A stretch of 64,000 bases of DNA from Synechococcus sp. A10-1-5-1. GTDB taxonomy: Bacteria > Cyanobacteriota > Cyanobacteriia > PCC-6307 > Cyanobiaceae. Every line of letters begins with the position of its first letter. Position 1 is the stretch's first letter. The notes under the pieces are model-generated. The model was given only the letters and a program-made list of their open reading frames with translations, had not been told where the DNA came from and searched no databases. Shown piece after piece: positions 9,169-17,368 of the stretch. The stretch covers positions 682,001-746,000 of the forward strand of contig NZ_CP096032.1 of the NCBI RefSeq assembly GCF_023115425.1. The letters are read 5' to 3'. The position numbers were made by a program, and so were the translations under genes.

Positions 9169-10605
9169 TCATCCCCGCATGAGCTCTTGGAGCAGCTGGC
9201 CATCACGACTCCAAAGCTGCAGCTGCAGAGGCATTTGACCGGCGGCGTGGGTGCTGCAGGAAAGGCAGGGGTCGTAGCAGCGAATGCCAGCCTCCACCCG
9301 ATTCAGCAGCGCCTCCTGGAGACGTGATCCATGGAGGTAGTGCTGAGCGATCTGGGTGATGGTGCGATTCATCGCCCGCACGTTTTGCCCCGTAGCGATG
9401 ATCAAATTCACCTGCGCGATCAGACCGTTGTCATCGACGCAGTAGTGATGCAACAGGGTGCCGCGAGGCGCTTCGCCAACCCCCACAGCCTCACGGCCAT
9501 TCAGCTCCGCGTGGGCACGCACATGGGTTGCGGTGATCTCAGGATCATCGAGCAACTGCTGCATCTGCTCGAGACAGGCCAGGATTTCCACCAAGCGCGC
9601 TAGGTGATACAGCAAGGAGGCCGTCACCACCCGGCCACCACGCTGACGGAACTCCATCAGCTCCCGATCAGCCCTGTCGGTGCCAATCCGCTCACACAAA
9701 TTCAGGCGGGCCAGTGGACCGACGCGATAGGCGCCAGCCTCCGGTCCCAAGGGCCGGTAGTAGGGCGCTTTGAGGTAGCTCGAGGCATCGACGGACTCGG
9801 CAATCCAACTGGAGTAGTGCTCAGGCTGCAGGCCATCGGCCAACCGCCGCCCCTCGCTATCGATCACGCGAATGCCGAGACAGCTGGGGCCATCGCAATG
9901 CTCCCAGCGATCCCCGTGGGCCACCAGGCCAAGAAACAGAGAAGGGAAAGCCCCGAAGACCTCCAGTTCCTCGCGCAGTTGCTGATCGAGCAACTGCTTC
10001 AACAACGCCAAGGCGTGATCCACCACGACGAAGGCTTCGGGCAAACCGCTGCAGATCTGATCTCGGCCGGAGCGGCTCAAGGGACTGCGAACCCCACCTG
10101 GCACGGCCCAGGCCGGGTGAATCTTCCTACCCCCCAGCTGATCGATCACGCCCTGGCCAAACTGCCGCAGGCGGATGCCATTGCGAGCCAGATCCGGGTT
10201 GGCGGCAATCAGGCCAAACAAGTTGCGCTGCGCAGGATCGCTATCCCAACCCAAGACCAAGTCAGGGCTGCTCAGGTGAAAGAAAGAGAGCGCGTGGGAC
10301 TGAATGATCTGGGCAAGATTCATCAAGCGACGCAACTTCTCAGCCGCCGGTGGAATCGAGACCGCCAAAAGCTTGTCACCGGTCCGCGCCGCCGCCAGTA
10401 GGTGACTCACCGGACAGATTCCACAGATACGGGCGGTGATTCCCGCCATTTCCGTAAAGGGACGTCCGCGGCAAAACGCTTCAAAGCCCCGGAACTCTCC
10501 GACGTGCAGCTGGGCGCTCTCGACGGCTCCCTGGTCGTCCAGCTGGATTGAAATTTTGGCGTGGCCCTCGATGCGGGTCACCGGATCAATACGGATCGTT
10601 CGCAT
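9169..10605 (-). CDS. hoxH: HoxH, [NiFe]-hydrogenase large subunit
   Basis: HoxH is the catalytic subunit of the bidirectional NAD(P)-linked hydrogenase and holds the Ni-Fe centre. The start is set at the ATG at 10603-10605, giving [15 protein letters not shown] as in other HoxH proteins; the longer frame adds 48 unrelated residues. L1 motif [10 protein letters not shown] supplies Cys61 and Cys64, and L2 motif DPCLSCSTH supplies Cys447 and Cys450. The 25 residues after His453 are the tail expected to be cut by HoxW. The mature chain is about 453 residues. All four nickel ligands are intact, so the enzyme should be active. Confidence 0.96.
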   Translation of the reverse strand: MRTIRIDPVTRIEGHAKISIQLDDQGAVESAQLHVGEFRGFEAFCRGRPFTEMAGITARICGICPVSHLLAAARTGDKLLAVSIPPAAEKLRRLMNLAQIIQSHALSFFHLSSPDLVLGWDSDPAQRNLFGLIAANPDLARNGIRLRQFGQGVIDQLGGRKIHPAWAVPGGVRSPLSRSGRDQICSGLPEAFVVVDHALALLKQLLDQQLREELEVFGAFPSLFLGLVAHGDRWEHCDGPSCLGIRVIDSEGRRLADGLQPEHYSSWIAESVDASSYLKAPYYRPLGPEAGAYRVGPLARLNLCERIGTDRADRELMEFRQRGGRVVTASLLYHLARLVEILACLEQMQQLLDDPEITATHVRAHAELNGREAVGVGEAPRGTLLHHYCVDDNGLIAQVNLIIATGQNVRAMNRTITQIAQHYLHGSRLQEALLNRVEAGIRCYDPCLSCSTHAAGQMPLQLQLWSRDGQLLQELMRG

Positions 10606-10615
10606 CAAAAACACG

Positions 10616-11179
10616 TCACCCCAATCGGATCTGATCGCGGCCCTCCAAGCGCGGCGACTTCCCCTGCAACAACGCCTCAAGAACGAGACGAATCCGCTGC
10701 GCGGATGGGGGGCATCCCGGTAGGTAAACCTCAACCGGCACCAGCTCATGGACGGGGCGCACCGTCTCCAGAAGGTCCGGGATCAAGCCGGGTGCATGGG
10801 GCAGCTGGGCGGTGTTCTCAGCCAACTCGAGATAGGCGCGTTGAAGCACCGCCTGAGGGCCGCCAGAGGCATTGCGCAGGGCGGTCACATTGCCGCTGAT
10901 GGCGCAGTCGCCAAAGCTGATCAGGGTGCGACTACGAGCGCGGACAATGTTCAGCAAGTCCAGGTTGTCGGTCGTGGCCACAGCCCCCTCCACCAGGGCG
11001 ATGTCCACGCCCTCGGGGAAGGTTTTCTGGTCAGAGGCAATCGGGCTGTAGACGATCTCCACCTGGTTGGCCAGCTCAATGAGCCATTCATCGAGATCCA
11101 AAAAGGACATGTGGCAGCCGGAACAGCCACCCAGCCAAACGGTCGCCAGACGGGGCTTGGCACCGGAGAAGCGAGTCAT
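10616..11179 (-). CDS. hoxY: HoxY, [NiFe]-hydrogenase small subunit
   Basis: HoxY is the small subunit of the hydrogenase dimer and carries the proximal 4Fe-4S cluster. The start is at the ATG at 11177-11179 overlapping the hoxU stop (ATGA), giving 187 residues. A longer frame adds 36 residues inside hoxU. Cluster ligands are visible at Cys19 and Cys22 (GGCSGCH), at GDCAI near 93 and at PGCPPS near 150. There is no Tat signal, as expected for a soluble cytoplasmic hydrogenase. Confidence 0.94.
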   Translation of the reverse strand: MTRFSGAKPRLATVWLGGCSGCHMSFLDLDEWLIELANQVEIVYSPIASDQKTFPEGVDIALVEGAVATTDNLDLLNIVRARSRTLISFGDCAISGNVTALRNASGGPQAVLQRAYLELAENTAQLPHAPGLIPDLLETVRPVHELVPVEVYLPGCPPSAQRIRLVLEALLQGKSPRLEGRDQIRLG

Positions 11180-11889
11180 GGCTGCTCCCGGCGCAGGCGA
11201 GCCTGCATGAGTGCAGTCAGGCGCGCTGGGTCGTCCTGTTTCTCTTCGCAGCCCTCGCCTTTTCGAAACAGGGCTCCCGTGGGGCAAACCTCAACACACT
11301 TGCCGCAATTCGTGCACGCATCAACGGAACCCCAAGGCTCAGCTAAGCCGGCAATGATTTGGCAGCGCTCCCCACGCCAGCCCACATCCCAGACGCTCGC
11401 GCCCTCCACCTCAGCGCACACCCGCACGCAGCGGGTGCAGAGGATGCAGCGGTTGTGGTCAAGCCCGAATTGCCGATGAGAGAGATCAACAGAGCGATCC
11501 GGATAGCGATAGGGAAGACGGCTGTGGTCCATGCCGACCTGAACCGCTAGGTCCTGCAACTCGCAATGGCCATTGGCCACACAGACAGCGCAGACATGGT
11601 TGCCTTCCGTGAAGAGCAACTCGGTCAGGGTGAGACGCATCTCCTGCAACCGTTGAGTGTTGGTCTGCACGCGCAGTCCCTCCGAGACGCTGGTGATGCA
11701 GGCGGGCAGTGGCCTTGGCTGGCCCTCAACCTCCACCAAACAGAGCCGACAGGCCGCCACCGGCGACAGCCCCTCCAAGTGACACAGCGTGGGCAGTGGG
11801 ATCTGCGCTTTCCGGATGGCCTGCAGCAAGGTCGTCCCCAATGGAGCCTGAATCGGGCGCTGATCAATCCAGAGCTGACAGCGACTCAT
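11176..11889 (-). CDS. hoxU: HoxU, diaphorase Fe-S subunit
   Basis: HoxU is the NuoG-like electron-relay subunit between the flavin subunit HoxF and HoxY. In order it has a 2Fe-2S ferredoxin domain (Cys36, Cys47, Cys50, Cys64), a His/Cys3 4Fe-4S segment (HVCAVCVANGHC), and two C-terminal 4Fe-4S motifs, CILCTRCVRVC and CTNCGKCVEVCP. The length of 237 is normal. It overlaps hoxF upstream and hoxY downstream by four bases each. Confidence 0.95.
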   Translation of the reverse strand: MSRCQLWIDQRPIQAPLGTTLLQAIRKAQIPLPTLCHLEGLSPVAACRLCLVEVEGQPRPLPACITSVSEGLRVQTNTQRLQEMRLTLTELLFTEGNHVCAVCVANGHCELQDLAVQVGMDHSRLPYRYPDRSVDLSHRQFGLDHNRCILCTRCVRVCAEVEGASVWDVGWRGERCQIIAGLAEPWGSVDACTNCGKCVEVCPTGALFRKGEGCEEKQDDPARLTALMQARLRREQP

Positions 11890-13442
11890 GGCTCCCGCAG
11901 CAAGGCCAAGTAATCACTGCGGAAGTGACGCAGTGTGCTGAGCACAGGATTCGGTGCGGTTTGCCCCAAACCACACAGGCTCGCGCTGGCCACCGTCTGG
12001 CAGAGGCTTTCCAGGGCGGCAAGATCCGCCGTTGTCCCGCGCCGCTCCAGCAGTTTGCGCAGAAGCATCTCAAGTTGCACCGTGCCCGAGCGGCAGGGGA
12101 TGCACTTCCCGCAGGACTCCTCACGGCTAAAGGCCATGAAAAATGCGGCGAGCTCCACCATGTTGGTGGACTCATCCATCACCACCATTGCTCCTGAACC
12201 CAGACTTGAGCCCAGATTTCTCAGGGTCTCGTAGTCAACTGGTGTATCGAGAGCAGTGGCGGGAAGGCAACCGCCGGAGGACCCTCCGGTTTGCACAGCC
12301 TTGATCCGCCGGCCCTGGGGAGCGCCCCCGCCGATGGTCTCCACAAGGAGGCGTAGCGGCGTTCCGATCGGCACCTCCACCACGCCACAGCGATGCAGGT
12401 GACCGGTCAGGGAGAAGACCTTGGTCCCGACGCCATAGGAGCCAACCCCATCCCGAAGTAATGGCGGGATCGTGGCCAGGGTTTCCACGTTGTTGATCAG
12501 GGTGGGCCAGCCAAAAACACCCTCGGCGGCTGGGTAGGGAGGTCGCGGGCGAGGGACTCCACGGCGCCCCTCGATCGACTGCATTAAGGCCGTTTCCTCG
12601 CCGCAGACATAGGCACCAGCCCCAACCCGCAGCTCGATCGCAAAGCTGAAGGCCTGGCCGGAAATGGACGACCCCAGCCACCCCCGTTCCTGGGCCTGAT
12701 CGATGGCAACGCGTAGCCGTTCGATCGCCAAGGGGTATTCCGCCCGCACGTAGATATAGCCGATCTGGGCACCTACGGCGAAGGCCGCAATGGCCATGCC
12801 CTCGAGGAGTGCATGGGGGTCCCCCTCCATCAGGGTGCGATCCATGAAGGCACCGGGATCCCCCTCATCGGCATTGCAGACCACACACTTCTTGCCAGAT
12901 GGCATCGCAGCGACGGCGGCCCACTTCAAACCCGTGGGGTAACCGGCGCCGCCGCGTCCACGCAGGGTGCTGGAGCGCACTTCTGCAACCACGGCCTCTG
13001 GGTCGTCTTGCGCAAGGACGCGATGCAAGACCGCATAGGCACCATGGGCCAGGGCATCGTCGATGCAGGTGGGATCGAGTCGGCCGCAACGGGCCAGGAC
13101 CAATCGACGTTGCCCAATCCAGAAGGGGTCACTCGCCAGAAATTCCTGGGCATTGGCTGGTTGCCAGTCCTCGAGGGCCTGGTGTTCAGCGGCCCGCTCC
13201 AGGCTCTCGGCGATCTCCGCGGGGCCGGAGCTCAGCGCTGACCAGAGCCGTTCCCCTCCGGAGGAATCCGGTAGCTCCAGGCTGAAGAGCGGTCCCGCAC
13301 TACACGGACCAAAGCAACCCACGCCCTTGACCCTGAGGCGTGAAGGGAAACCACGTGCGACTCGATCAAGGGCTCGCTGCAACACCGCACCACCACGACT
13401 GCGGCAACCGGCTGAGCTGCAAACCCGCAGGCAGCTCCTCAC
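11886..13442 (-). CDS. hoxF: HoxF, diaphorase NAD(P)/FMN subunit
   Basis: HoxF is the NuoF-like subunit that binds FMN and NAD(P)H and exchanges electrons with the hydrogenase. An N-terminal thioredoxin-like 2Fe-2S region with several cysteines is followed by the glycine-rich FMN/NAD motif RGRGGAGYPTGLKW and, near the C-terminus, the 4Fe-4S motif ESCGKCIPCRSG. The length of 518 residues is close to other cyanobacterial HoxF. The start is a GTG overlapping the hoxE stop (GTGA). Confidence 0.95.
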   Translation of the reverse strand: MRSCLRVCSSAGCRSRGGAVLQRALDRVARGFPSRLRVKGVGCFGPCSAGPLFSLELPDSSGGERLWSALSSGPAEIAESLERAAEHQALEDWQPANAQEFLASDPFWIGQRRLVLARCGRLDPTCIDDALAHGAYAVLHRVLAQDDPEAVVAEVRSSTLRGRGGAGYPTGLKWAAVAAMPSGKKCVVCNADEGDPGAFMDRTLMEGDPHALLEGMAIAAFAVGAQIGYIYVRAEYPLAIERLRVAIDQAQERGWLGSSISGQAFSFAIELRVGAGAYVCGEETALMQSIEGRRGVPRPRPPYPAAEGVFGWPTLINNVETLATIPPLLRDGVGSYGVGTKVFSLTGHLHRCGVVEVPIGTPLRLLVETIGGGAPQGRRIKAVQTGGSSGGCLPATALDTPVDYETLRNLGSSLGSGAMVVMDESTNMVELAAFFMAFSREESCGKCIPCRSGTVQLEMLLRKLLERRGTTADLAALESLCQTVASASLCGLGQTAPNPVLSTLRHFRSDYLALLREP

Positions 13443-13888
13443 GTCCTCAGCCTCCTTAATCCGGCCAGCACGGTCTCGCCACTTTGGTGATTCCAGACCT
13501 CCTCATCCACCACCACCAAGGGGGCACCACTGCAGGTACCGATGCAGCGCACCTGCCCGAGCTCGACACCCATGGAGGACAAGGGCTGCCGTTGCAACTC
13601 GGCTAGCAGTTGGCCGCCCCCCTGCACAAAACAAGCCGTTCCGGTACACACCCGGCAGCGGTGGGGAGTCGGTGGAGTGAAGCGAAACAGGTGATAGAAA
13701 CTGGCGGTGGCCTGAACGCGACTCAGGGGTAACTGCAACCGTTGCGCCAGATCACGCAGCAAGGGCTCACTGAGATAGCCATCGCGTTCCTGGGCCGCAT
13801 TCAATAATTCGATCAGGCCATGGGATTGCCCGCCAAAGCGCCTCAGAAGTCGCTCAAGGGAATCAACCTTTTGCGGCATGGAAAGCAC
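13439..13888 (-). CDS. hoxE: HoxE, 2Fe-2S subunit of the bidirectional hydrogenase
   Basis: HoxE is a NuoE-like subunit carrying one 2Fe-2S cluster, ligated by CTGTAC (C-x4-C) and CIGTC (C-x3-C), both visible in the C-terminal half. It is thought to link the diaphorase to other electron carriers. The frame starts with GTG at 13888, while an in-frame ATG lies nine bases further in at 13877-13879; a GGCGGGG stretch precedes both, so the start is undecided. It is the first hox gene, but only 46 bases separate it from ppsA and no terminator is visible there. Confidence 0.93.
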   Translation of the reverse strand: MLSMPQKVDSLERLLRRFGGQSHGLIELLNAAQERDGYLSEPLLRDLAQRLQLPLSRVQATASFYHLFRFTPPTPHRCRVCTGTACFVQGGGQLLAELQRQPLSSMGVELGQVRCIGTCSGAPLVVVDEEVWNHQSGETVLAGLRRLRT

Positions 13889-13934
13889 ACCCCGCCCATG
13901 GCTTCACGCTAAGAAGCACAGGCCAATCGCAGGC

Positions 13935-16340
13935 TCAAGCTTCGCTGCAGTTCTGCTCCAACTCGGCGACACGCATTCGCGTATTGATCACAACATCGGG
14001 GTTGAGGCTGATGGAATCAATCCCCTCCTTCACTAAAAAAGCCGCGAACTCGGGATAGTCGCTTGGAGCCTGCCCGCAAATGCCGACCTTGCGGCCGCAA
14101 CGCTTTGCCGTGCGAATCGCCAGACGGAGCATCTCCAACACCGCTGGATGGCGTTCATCAAACAGATCAGCCACCAGGGCCGAATCGCGATCAAGTCCAA
14201 GGGTCAGCTGGGTGAGGTCATTGGAGCCGATCGAGAAGCCATCAAAACATTCAGCAAAGGCCTCCCCCGCCATCACATTGCTTGGCACCTCACACATCAC
14301 ATAGACCTCGAGTCCCCGCTCCCCACGGACCAATCCGTTTTGAGCCATGACGGCTAAAACCCGATCTGCCTCCTCCGGGGTGCGGCAGAAGGGAATCATG
14401 GGAATCACATTGACCAACCCCATCTGCTCGCGCACCCGCAGCAGCGCCTGACACTCCAAAGCAAAGGCATCTCGGAATCCCGGAGCGTCGTAGCGGGAAG
14501 CTCCCCGCCAGCCAATCATTGGGTTTTCCTCGATCGGCTCAAAGCTGCTTCCACCAAGCAACTTGGCGTATTCATTGCTCTTGAAATCAGAGAAACGCAG
14601 GATGACTGGCTTGGGATAAAACGCCGCCGCGAGACGGCCCATGCCCTGGGCGAGGCGATCGACGTAGTACTCGGAGGGATGGAGATAGCCAGCGCTCAGC
14701 TGAAGGATCGCGTCCCGCTCTTGTCCGTCCATGACCCGATCGGTCTGCAGCAAGGCCATCGGATGCACCCGAATCTGGTTGGCGATGATGAATTCCAAAC
14801 GGGCCAAGCCGACCCCATCACAGGGAATCGCCGCGAGATTGAAGGCGGCCTCGGGATTGCCCACATTCATCAAGATCTTGGTCCGAGTTGGTGGCAGGTC
14901 GCCCACATCGCGCTCGGCCAGATCAAAGGGAAGAGCGCCGCGATAGACGCGGCCCTCATCGCCTTCGCAACAACTCAGGGTGACGATCTCTCCATCGTCG
15001 ATGGCCTCAGTGGCATCAGTCGCTCCAACGATCGCAGTGATGCCCATCTCCCGGGCAATGATTGCCGCGTGGCAGGTCCGCCCTCCCTGGTTGGTCACCA
15101 CTCCACTGGCCCGCTTCAGAATCGGTTCCCAGTCAGGATCGGTCCGCTCTGTGACCAGTACATCTCCGTTCTGAAAGCGGTTGATCTCGCTGGGATGCCT
15201 CAGGATTCGCGCAGGACCTTGACCGACTGATGTCCCGATGGCACGCCCCCTGCAGAGCAGCGGCGCCTGGTGGGGCTGCAGGCTCCAGGTGCGCAACACG
15301 TTGGCCGTGCGACGCGACTGCACGGTCTCTGGCCGGGCCTGGAGGATGACAAGTTCTCCTGTGGTTCCGTCCTTGGCCCACTCGATATCCATCGGGGTGG
15401 ATTGTCCGCGCTTCTGGCTGTAGTGGTCTTCGATCAGACAGGCCCAGCGGGCCAACTGCAGCGCCTCGGCATCGTCAAGGGCAAAACGCTGCCGCTCGTC
15501 CTCCGGAACAGGTTCATTGCAGGGTGTGCCCCGCTCGCCATAAACCATGCGGATCGCCTTGGCTCCGCGCCGCTTGCTGACGATCGGAGCGAAGCCCTGC
15601 TGCAGCGTGGGCTTAAAAATCAGGTATTCGTCTGGGTTGACCGCCCCCTGCACAACGTTCTCACCAAGGCCGTAGGCGGCGGTGAGCAACACGGCCTCTC
15701 GGAAACCGCTCTCGGTATCGAGGCTGAACATCACGCCCGAGCAAGCCAGGTCAGAGCGCACCATCCGCTGGACACCGATCGAGAGCGCCACGCTGAAGTG
15801 ATCGAAGCCGTTCAGCTGGCGATAGGAGATGGCGCGATCGGTGAACAGGGAGGCATAGCACTGCCTGCAGGCCTCCAATAGATCAGCCTCTCCCCTCACG
15901 TTGAGGTAGGTCTCCTGCTGGCCAGCGAAGGAGGCATCGGGCAGATCTTCAGCGGTGGCACTGGATCGCACAGCCACCGCTGGAGAGCCCAGGCGCTGAT
16001 AAGCCTCGGCAATGGACTGCTCCAGATCACGGGGGAGAGGTGCGCTCAGCAGCAGCTCTCGAGCGGCCAGGCCAGCCCGTTGGAGCTGCGGCAGATCAGC
16101 GACATCCAATCCATCGAGGAGCTGATGCAGCCTGGGCCGGAGTGTTGCGGTCTGCAGATGGTGGCGATAGGCGGCGGCAGTCGTCGCGAAGCCCGCTGGA
16201 ACGCAGATCCCGCATGGACCCAGGGATCGAATCATCTCCCCGAGGGAAGCGTTCTTGCCTCCCACCACGGGAATGGACTCCAATCCCACCGACTCAAAGG
16301 GGAGGACCCAGTTGGACATCCCTTTGCTGTCAGCTGCCAT
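13935..16340 (-). CDS. ppsA: Phosphoenolpyruvate synthase
   Basis: This enzyme converts pyruvate, ATP and water to PEP, AMP and phosphate. The 801 residues show the N-terminal nucleotide/pyruvate domain (VGGKNASLGEM near residue 27), the swivelling phosphohistidine domain with GGRTCHAAIIA (the catalytic His), and the C-terminal PEP-binding barrel ending with GICGQAPSDYPEFAAFL. It lies on the same strand and 46 bases upstream of hoxE. With PFOR in the same block, this places two enzymes acting on pyruvate beside the hydrogenase. The upstream small membrane-protein gene ends six bases before it, so ppsA is probably co-transcribed with that gene. Confidence 0.95.
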   Translation of the reverse strand: MAADSKGMSNWVLPFESVGLESIPVVGGKNASLGEMIRSLGPCGICVPAGFATTAAAYRHHLQTATLRPRLHQLLDGLDVADLPQLQRAGLAARELLLSAPLPRDLEQSIAEAYQRLGSPAVAVRSSATAEDLPDASFAGQQETYLNVRGEADLLEACRQCYASLFTDRAISYRQLNGFDHFSVALSIGVQRMVRSDLACSGVMFSLDTESGFREAVLLTAAYGLGENVVQGAVNPDEYLIFKPTLQQGFAPIVSKRRGAKAIRMVYGERGTPCNEPVPEDERQRFALDDAEALQLARWACLIEDHYSQKRGQSTPMDIEWAKDGTTGELVILQARPETVQSRRTANVLRTWSLQPHQAPLLCRGRAIGTSVGQGPARILRHPSEINRFQNGDVLVTERTDPDWEPILKRASGVVTNQGGRTCHAAIIAREMGITAIVGATDATEAIDDGEIVTLSCCEGDEGRVYRGALPFDLAERDVGDLPPTRTKILMNVGNPEAAFNLAAIPCDGVGLARLEFIIANQIRVHPMALLQTDRVMDGQERDAILQLSAGYLHPSEYYVDRLAQGMGRLAAAFYPKPVILRFSDFKSNEYAKLLGGSSFEPIEENPMIGWRGASRYDAPGFRDAFALECQALLRVREQMGLVNVIPMIPFCRTPEEADRVLAVMAQNGLVRGERGLEVYVMCEVPSNVMAGEAFAECFDGFSIGSNDLTQLTLGLDRDSALVADLFDERHPAVLEMLRLAIRTAKRCGRKVGICGQAPSDYPEFAAFLVKEGIDSISLNPDVVINTRMRVAELEQNCSEA

Positions 16341-16346
16341 CGAAGA

Positions 16347-16679
16347 TCAGCGCTGTGGTGTCTTCAACGTATTGAGATCAACCTGAGTTGAAGGGGCAGC
16401 TCCCAGCCCCTGGCCCTTCACTGAACTCCCCAAGGCCAAGCCAGAGAGGACACTGAGCCCGTGGTTGACGACTTCATCGATCCGGCCGTTTGGGCGATTG
16501 CAGCTAGCAGGCAGCTCCGAAGCCTGTTCGAGCAGGCCCGAGCGATGCAACTGAGCCCAGGTCAGGGCCGTGCAATTGAGCAGATCGAACGCAAGCGTGA
16601 AACCTTGGAAGGCCAAGATCCCAGCTGAGAGGCAAACCAGTAAGCGACGGGACTGCATCGGTGCTCGAGCAATGAACAC
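16347..16679 (-). CDS. Small membrane or secreted protein of unknown function
   Basis: A 110-residue frame (GTG start; an alternative ATG lies at 16656-16658 giving MQSRRLL) encodes a basic N-terminus followed by a hydrophobic stretch, CLSAGILAFQGFTLAFDLL, that looks like a signal anchor. A polar middle with two cysteines and a C-terminal segment with a weak hydrophobic patch follow. I do not recognise the family. It ends six bases before ppsA and may be the first gene of the ppsA-hox-hyp transcript. Opposite-strand frames here are less protein-like. Confidence 0.55.
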   Translation of the reverse strand: MFIARAPMQSRRLLVCLSAGILAFQGFTLAFDLLNCTALTWAQLHRSGLLEQASELPASCNRPNGRIDEVVNHGLSVLSGLALGSSVKGQGLGAAPSTQVDLNTLKTPQR

Positions 16680-16738
16680 CGGAGGGTTCCGGGGCTAACG
16701 AGCGACCAGTTGCACGATGCGGCCGAGATGAGCCATGA

Positions 16739-16797
16739 CCAAGGTGTGCCTTGGCAAGCACAGGGAGAAAAAAGCCGGCCTGGTGACCGGCTTTTTT
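16739..16797. terminator. Hairpin plus bidirectional factor-independent terminator
   Basis: A perfect CCAAGG/CCTTGG hairpin with a TGTG loop (16739-16754) is followed by GCCGG/CCGGC flanked by six A's on the left and six T's on the right (16768-16797). The second element can terminate both strands. The pair looks like the 3' end of a short plus-strand transcript begun near 16690, but no promoter is evident. Confidence 0.7.
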
Positions 16798-16823
16798 CAT
16801 GGCTCAGCCCTGAGCGTTCAAAG

Positions 16824-16885
16824 ACAAAAAACGCTCCCGCGAAGGAGCGTTCAGGTGGTGTGAGGAGGAACGTGATGTTCCAGAT
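16824..16885 (-). ncRNA. Candidate Yfr1-type small RNA
   Basis: On the minus strand, a short hairpin (GGAAC/GTTCC, 16867-16881) is followed by the unpaired stretch CTCCTCACACCACC and then a strong terminator (ACGCTCC, loop, GGAGCGT, six T's; 16825-16850). This order and the roughly 60-nt size match Yfr1, the cyanobacterial sRNA defined by an exposed ACUCCUCACAC between two stem-loops. Ten of the eleven motif bases match; the first A is C here. Yfr1 binds ribosome-binding sites of outer-membrane porin mRNAs. No clear promoter is visible, so the assignment rests on motif and structure. Confidence 0.5.
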
Positions 16886-16979
16886 CTGTCCTAAGACACC
16901 ACAAGGCCATGTGGGGTGGCAGTCACATCTCCGCACACGTGCGACTGGCGTCCCGTCGGTTGGGAGAGAAGATTCATCT

Positions 16980-16990
16980 GTGTGAGGAGT
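16980..16990 (-). other. Second, exact copy of the Yfr1 core motif
   Basis: The minus strand reads ACTCCTCACAC, an exact match to the conserved Yfr1 core, 120 bases upstream of the candidate Yfr1. The surrounding GTTCCTC is shared with the first copy. No terminator hairpin follows it directly, so it may be a degenerate tandem duplicate or part of a longer precursor. Confidence 0.4.
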
Positions 16991-17047
16991 GAGGAACTTC
17001 ATCCGGAGTCGAAACGAGGACAGACGCCCGGATTGTTCCTGACCCCT

Positions 17048-17073
17048 AGCCCTGCCTTCGGCGGGGCTTTTTT
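17048..17073 (+). terminator. Factor-independent terminator
   Basis: An eight-base-pair stem (AGCCCTGC with GCGGGGCT, CTTCG loop) is followed by six T's on the plus strand. No plus-strand gene precedes it within the intergenic region 16680-17091, so it implies a short non-coding plus-strand transcript or serves as a barrier between convergent units. Confidence 0.65.
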
Positions 17074-17091
17074 ATTGGCCGCGGTGCACCC

Positions 17092-17340
17092 TCAGGGCTC
17101 CGCATAGACACCCCATGCCGGCCTGGTTTTCAGCCAGCCGCAGGCCATCAGCCCCTCCCAGAGAACACGGGCATCGGCTCGGCGCAGGTGATAGCGCTCC
17201 TTGAGAAGGGGCAGATGGTCAGGCATCGCCTTGCCCGTATCCACGAACACCCACGTTTCGCGGCCCCAAGTCCGCTGATCCTTGTGGAACCGCACCTGCC
17301 AACCGGCCCTTGGATCCCTCAGCCAGGCCTCCTCCATCAC
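17092..17340 (-). CDS. DUF1651 family protein
   Basis: The 82 residues carry the family features: GWQVRFHKD, WVFVDTGKAMPDHLPLLKERYHL and a C-terminal GW-x-K-x-x-PAWG. DUF1651 is a small family known mainly from Prochlorococcus and Synechococcus, often in many copies; its function is unknown. Either GTG at 17340 or ATG at 17335-17337 could start it. A LexA-type operator ends 15 bases upstream of the start, so this member may be DNA-damage inducible (inference). Confidence 0.75.
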   Translation of the reverse strand: MMEEAWLRDPRAGWQVRFHKDQRTWGRETWVFVDTGKAMPDHLPLLKERYHLRRADARVLWEGLMACGWLKTRPAWGVYAEP

Positions 17341-17354
17341 CCCACCACACTGGA

Positions 17355-17368
17355 AGTACAGGTGTACT
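17355..17368. promoter_or_regulatory. Cyanobacterial LexA (SOS) box
   Basis: AGTACAGGTGTACT fits the cyanobacterial LexA consensus RGTACNNNDGTWCB at every defined position and is a near-perfect palindrome. It lies 15-28 bases upstream of the DUF1651 start on the minus strand, where a repressor would block transcription. Confidence 0.65.

Noticed and set aside
16860-17075. 6S RNA, tmRNA, SRP RNA or RNase P RNA in the plus strand before the 17048 terminator
   Set aside because: None of the conserved sequence blocks of these RNAs could be found.
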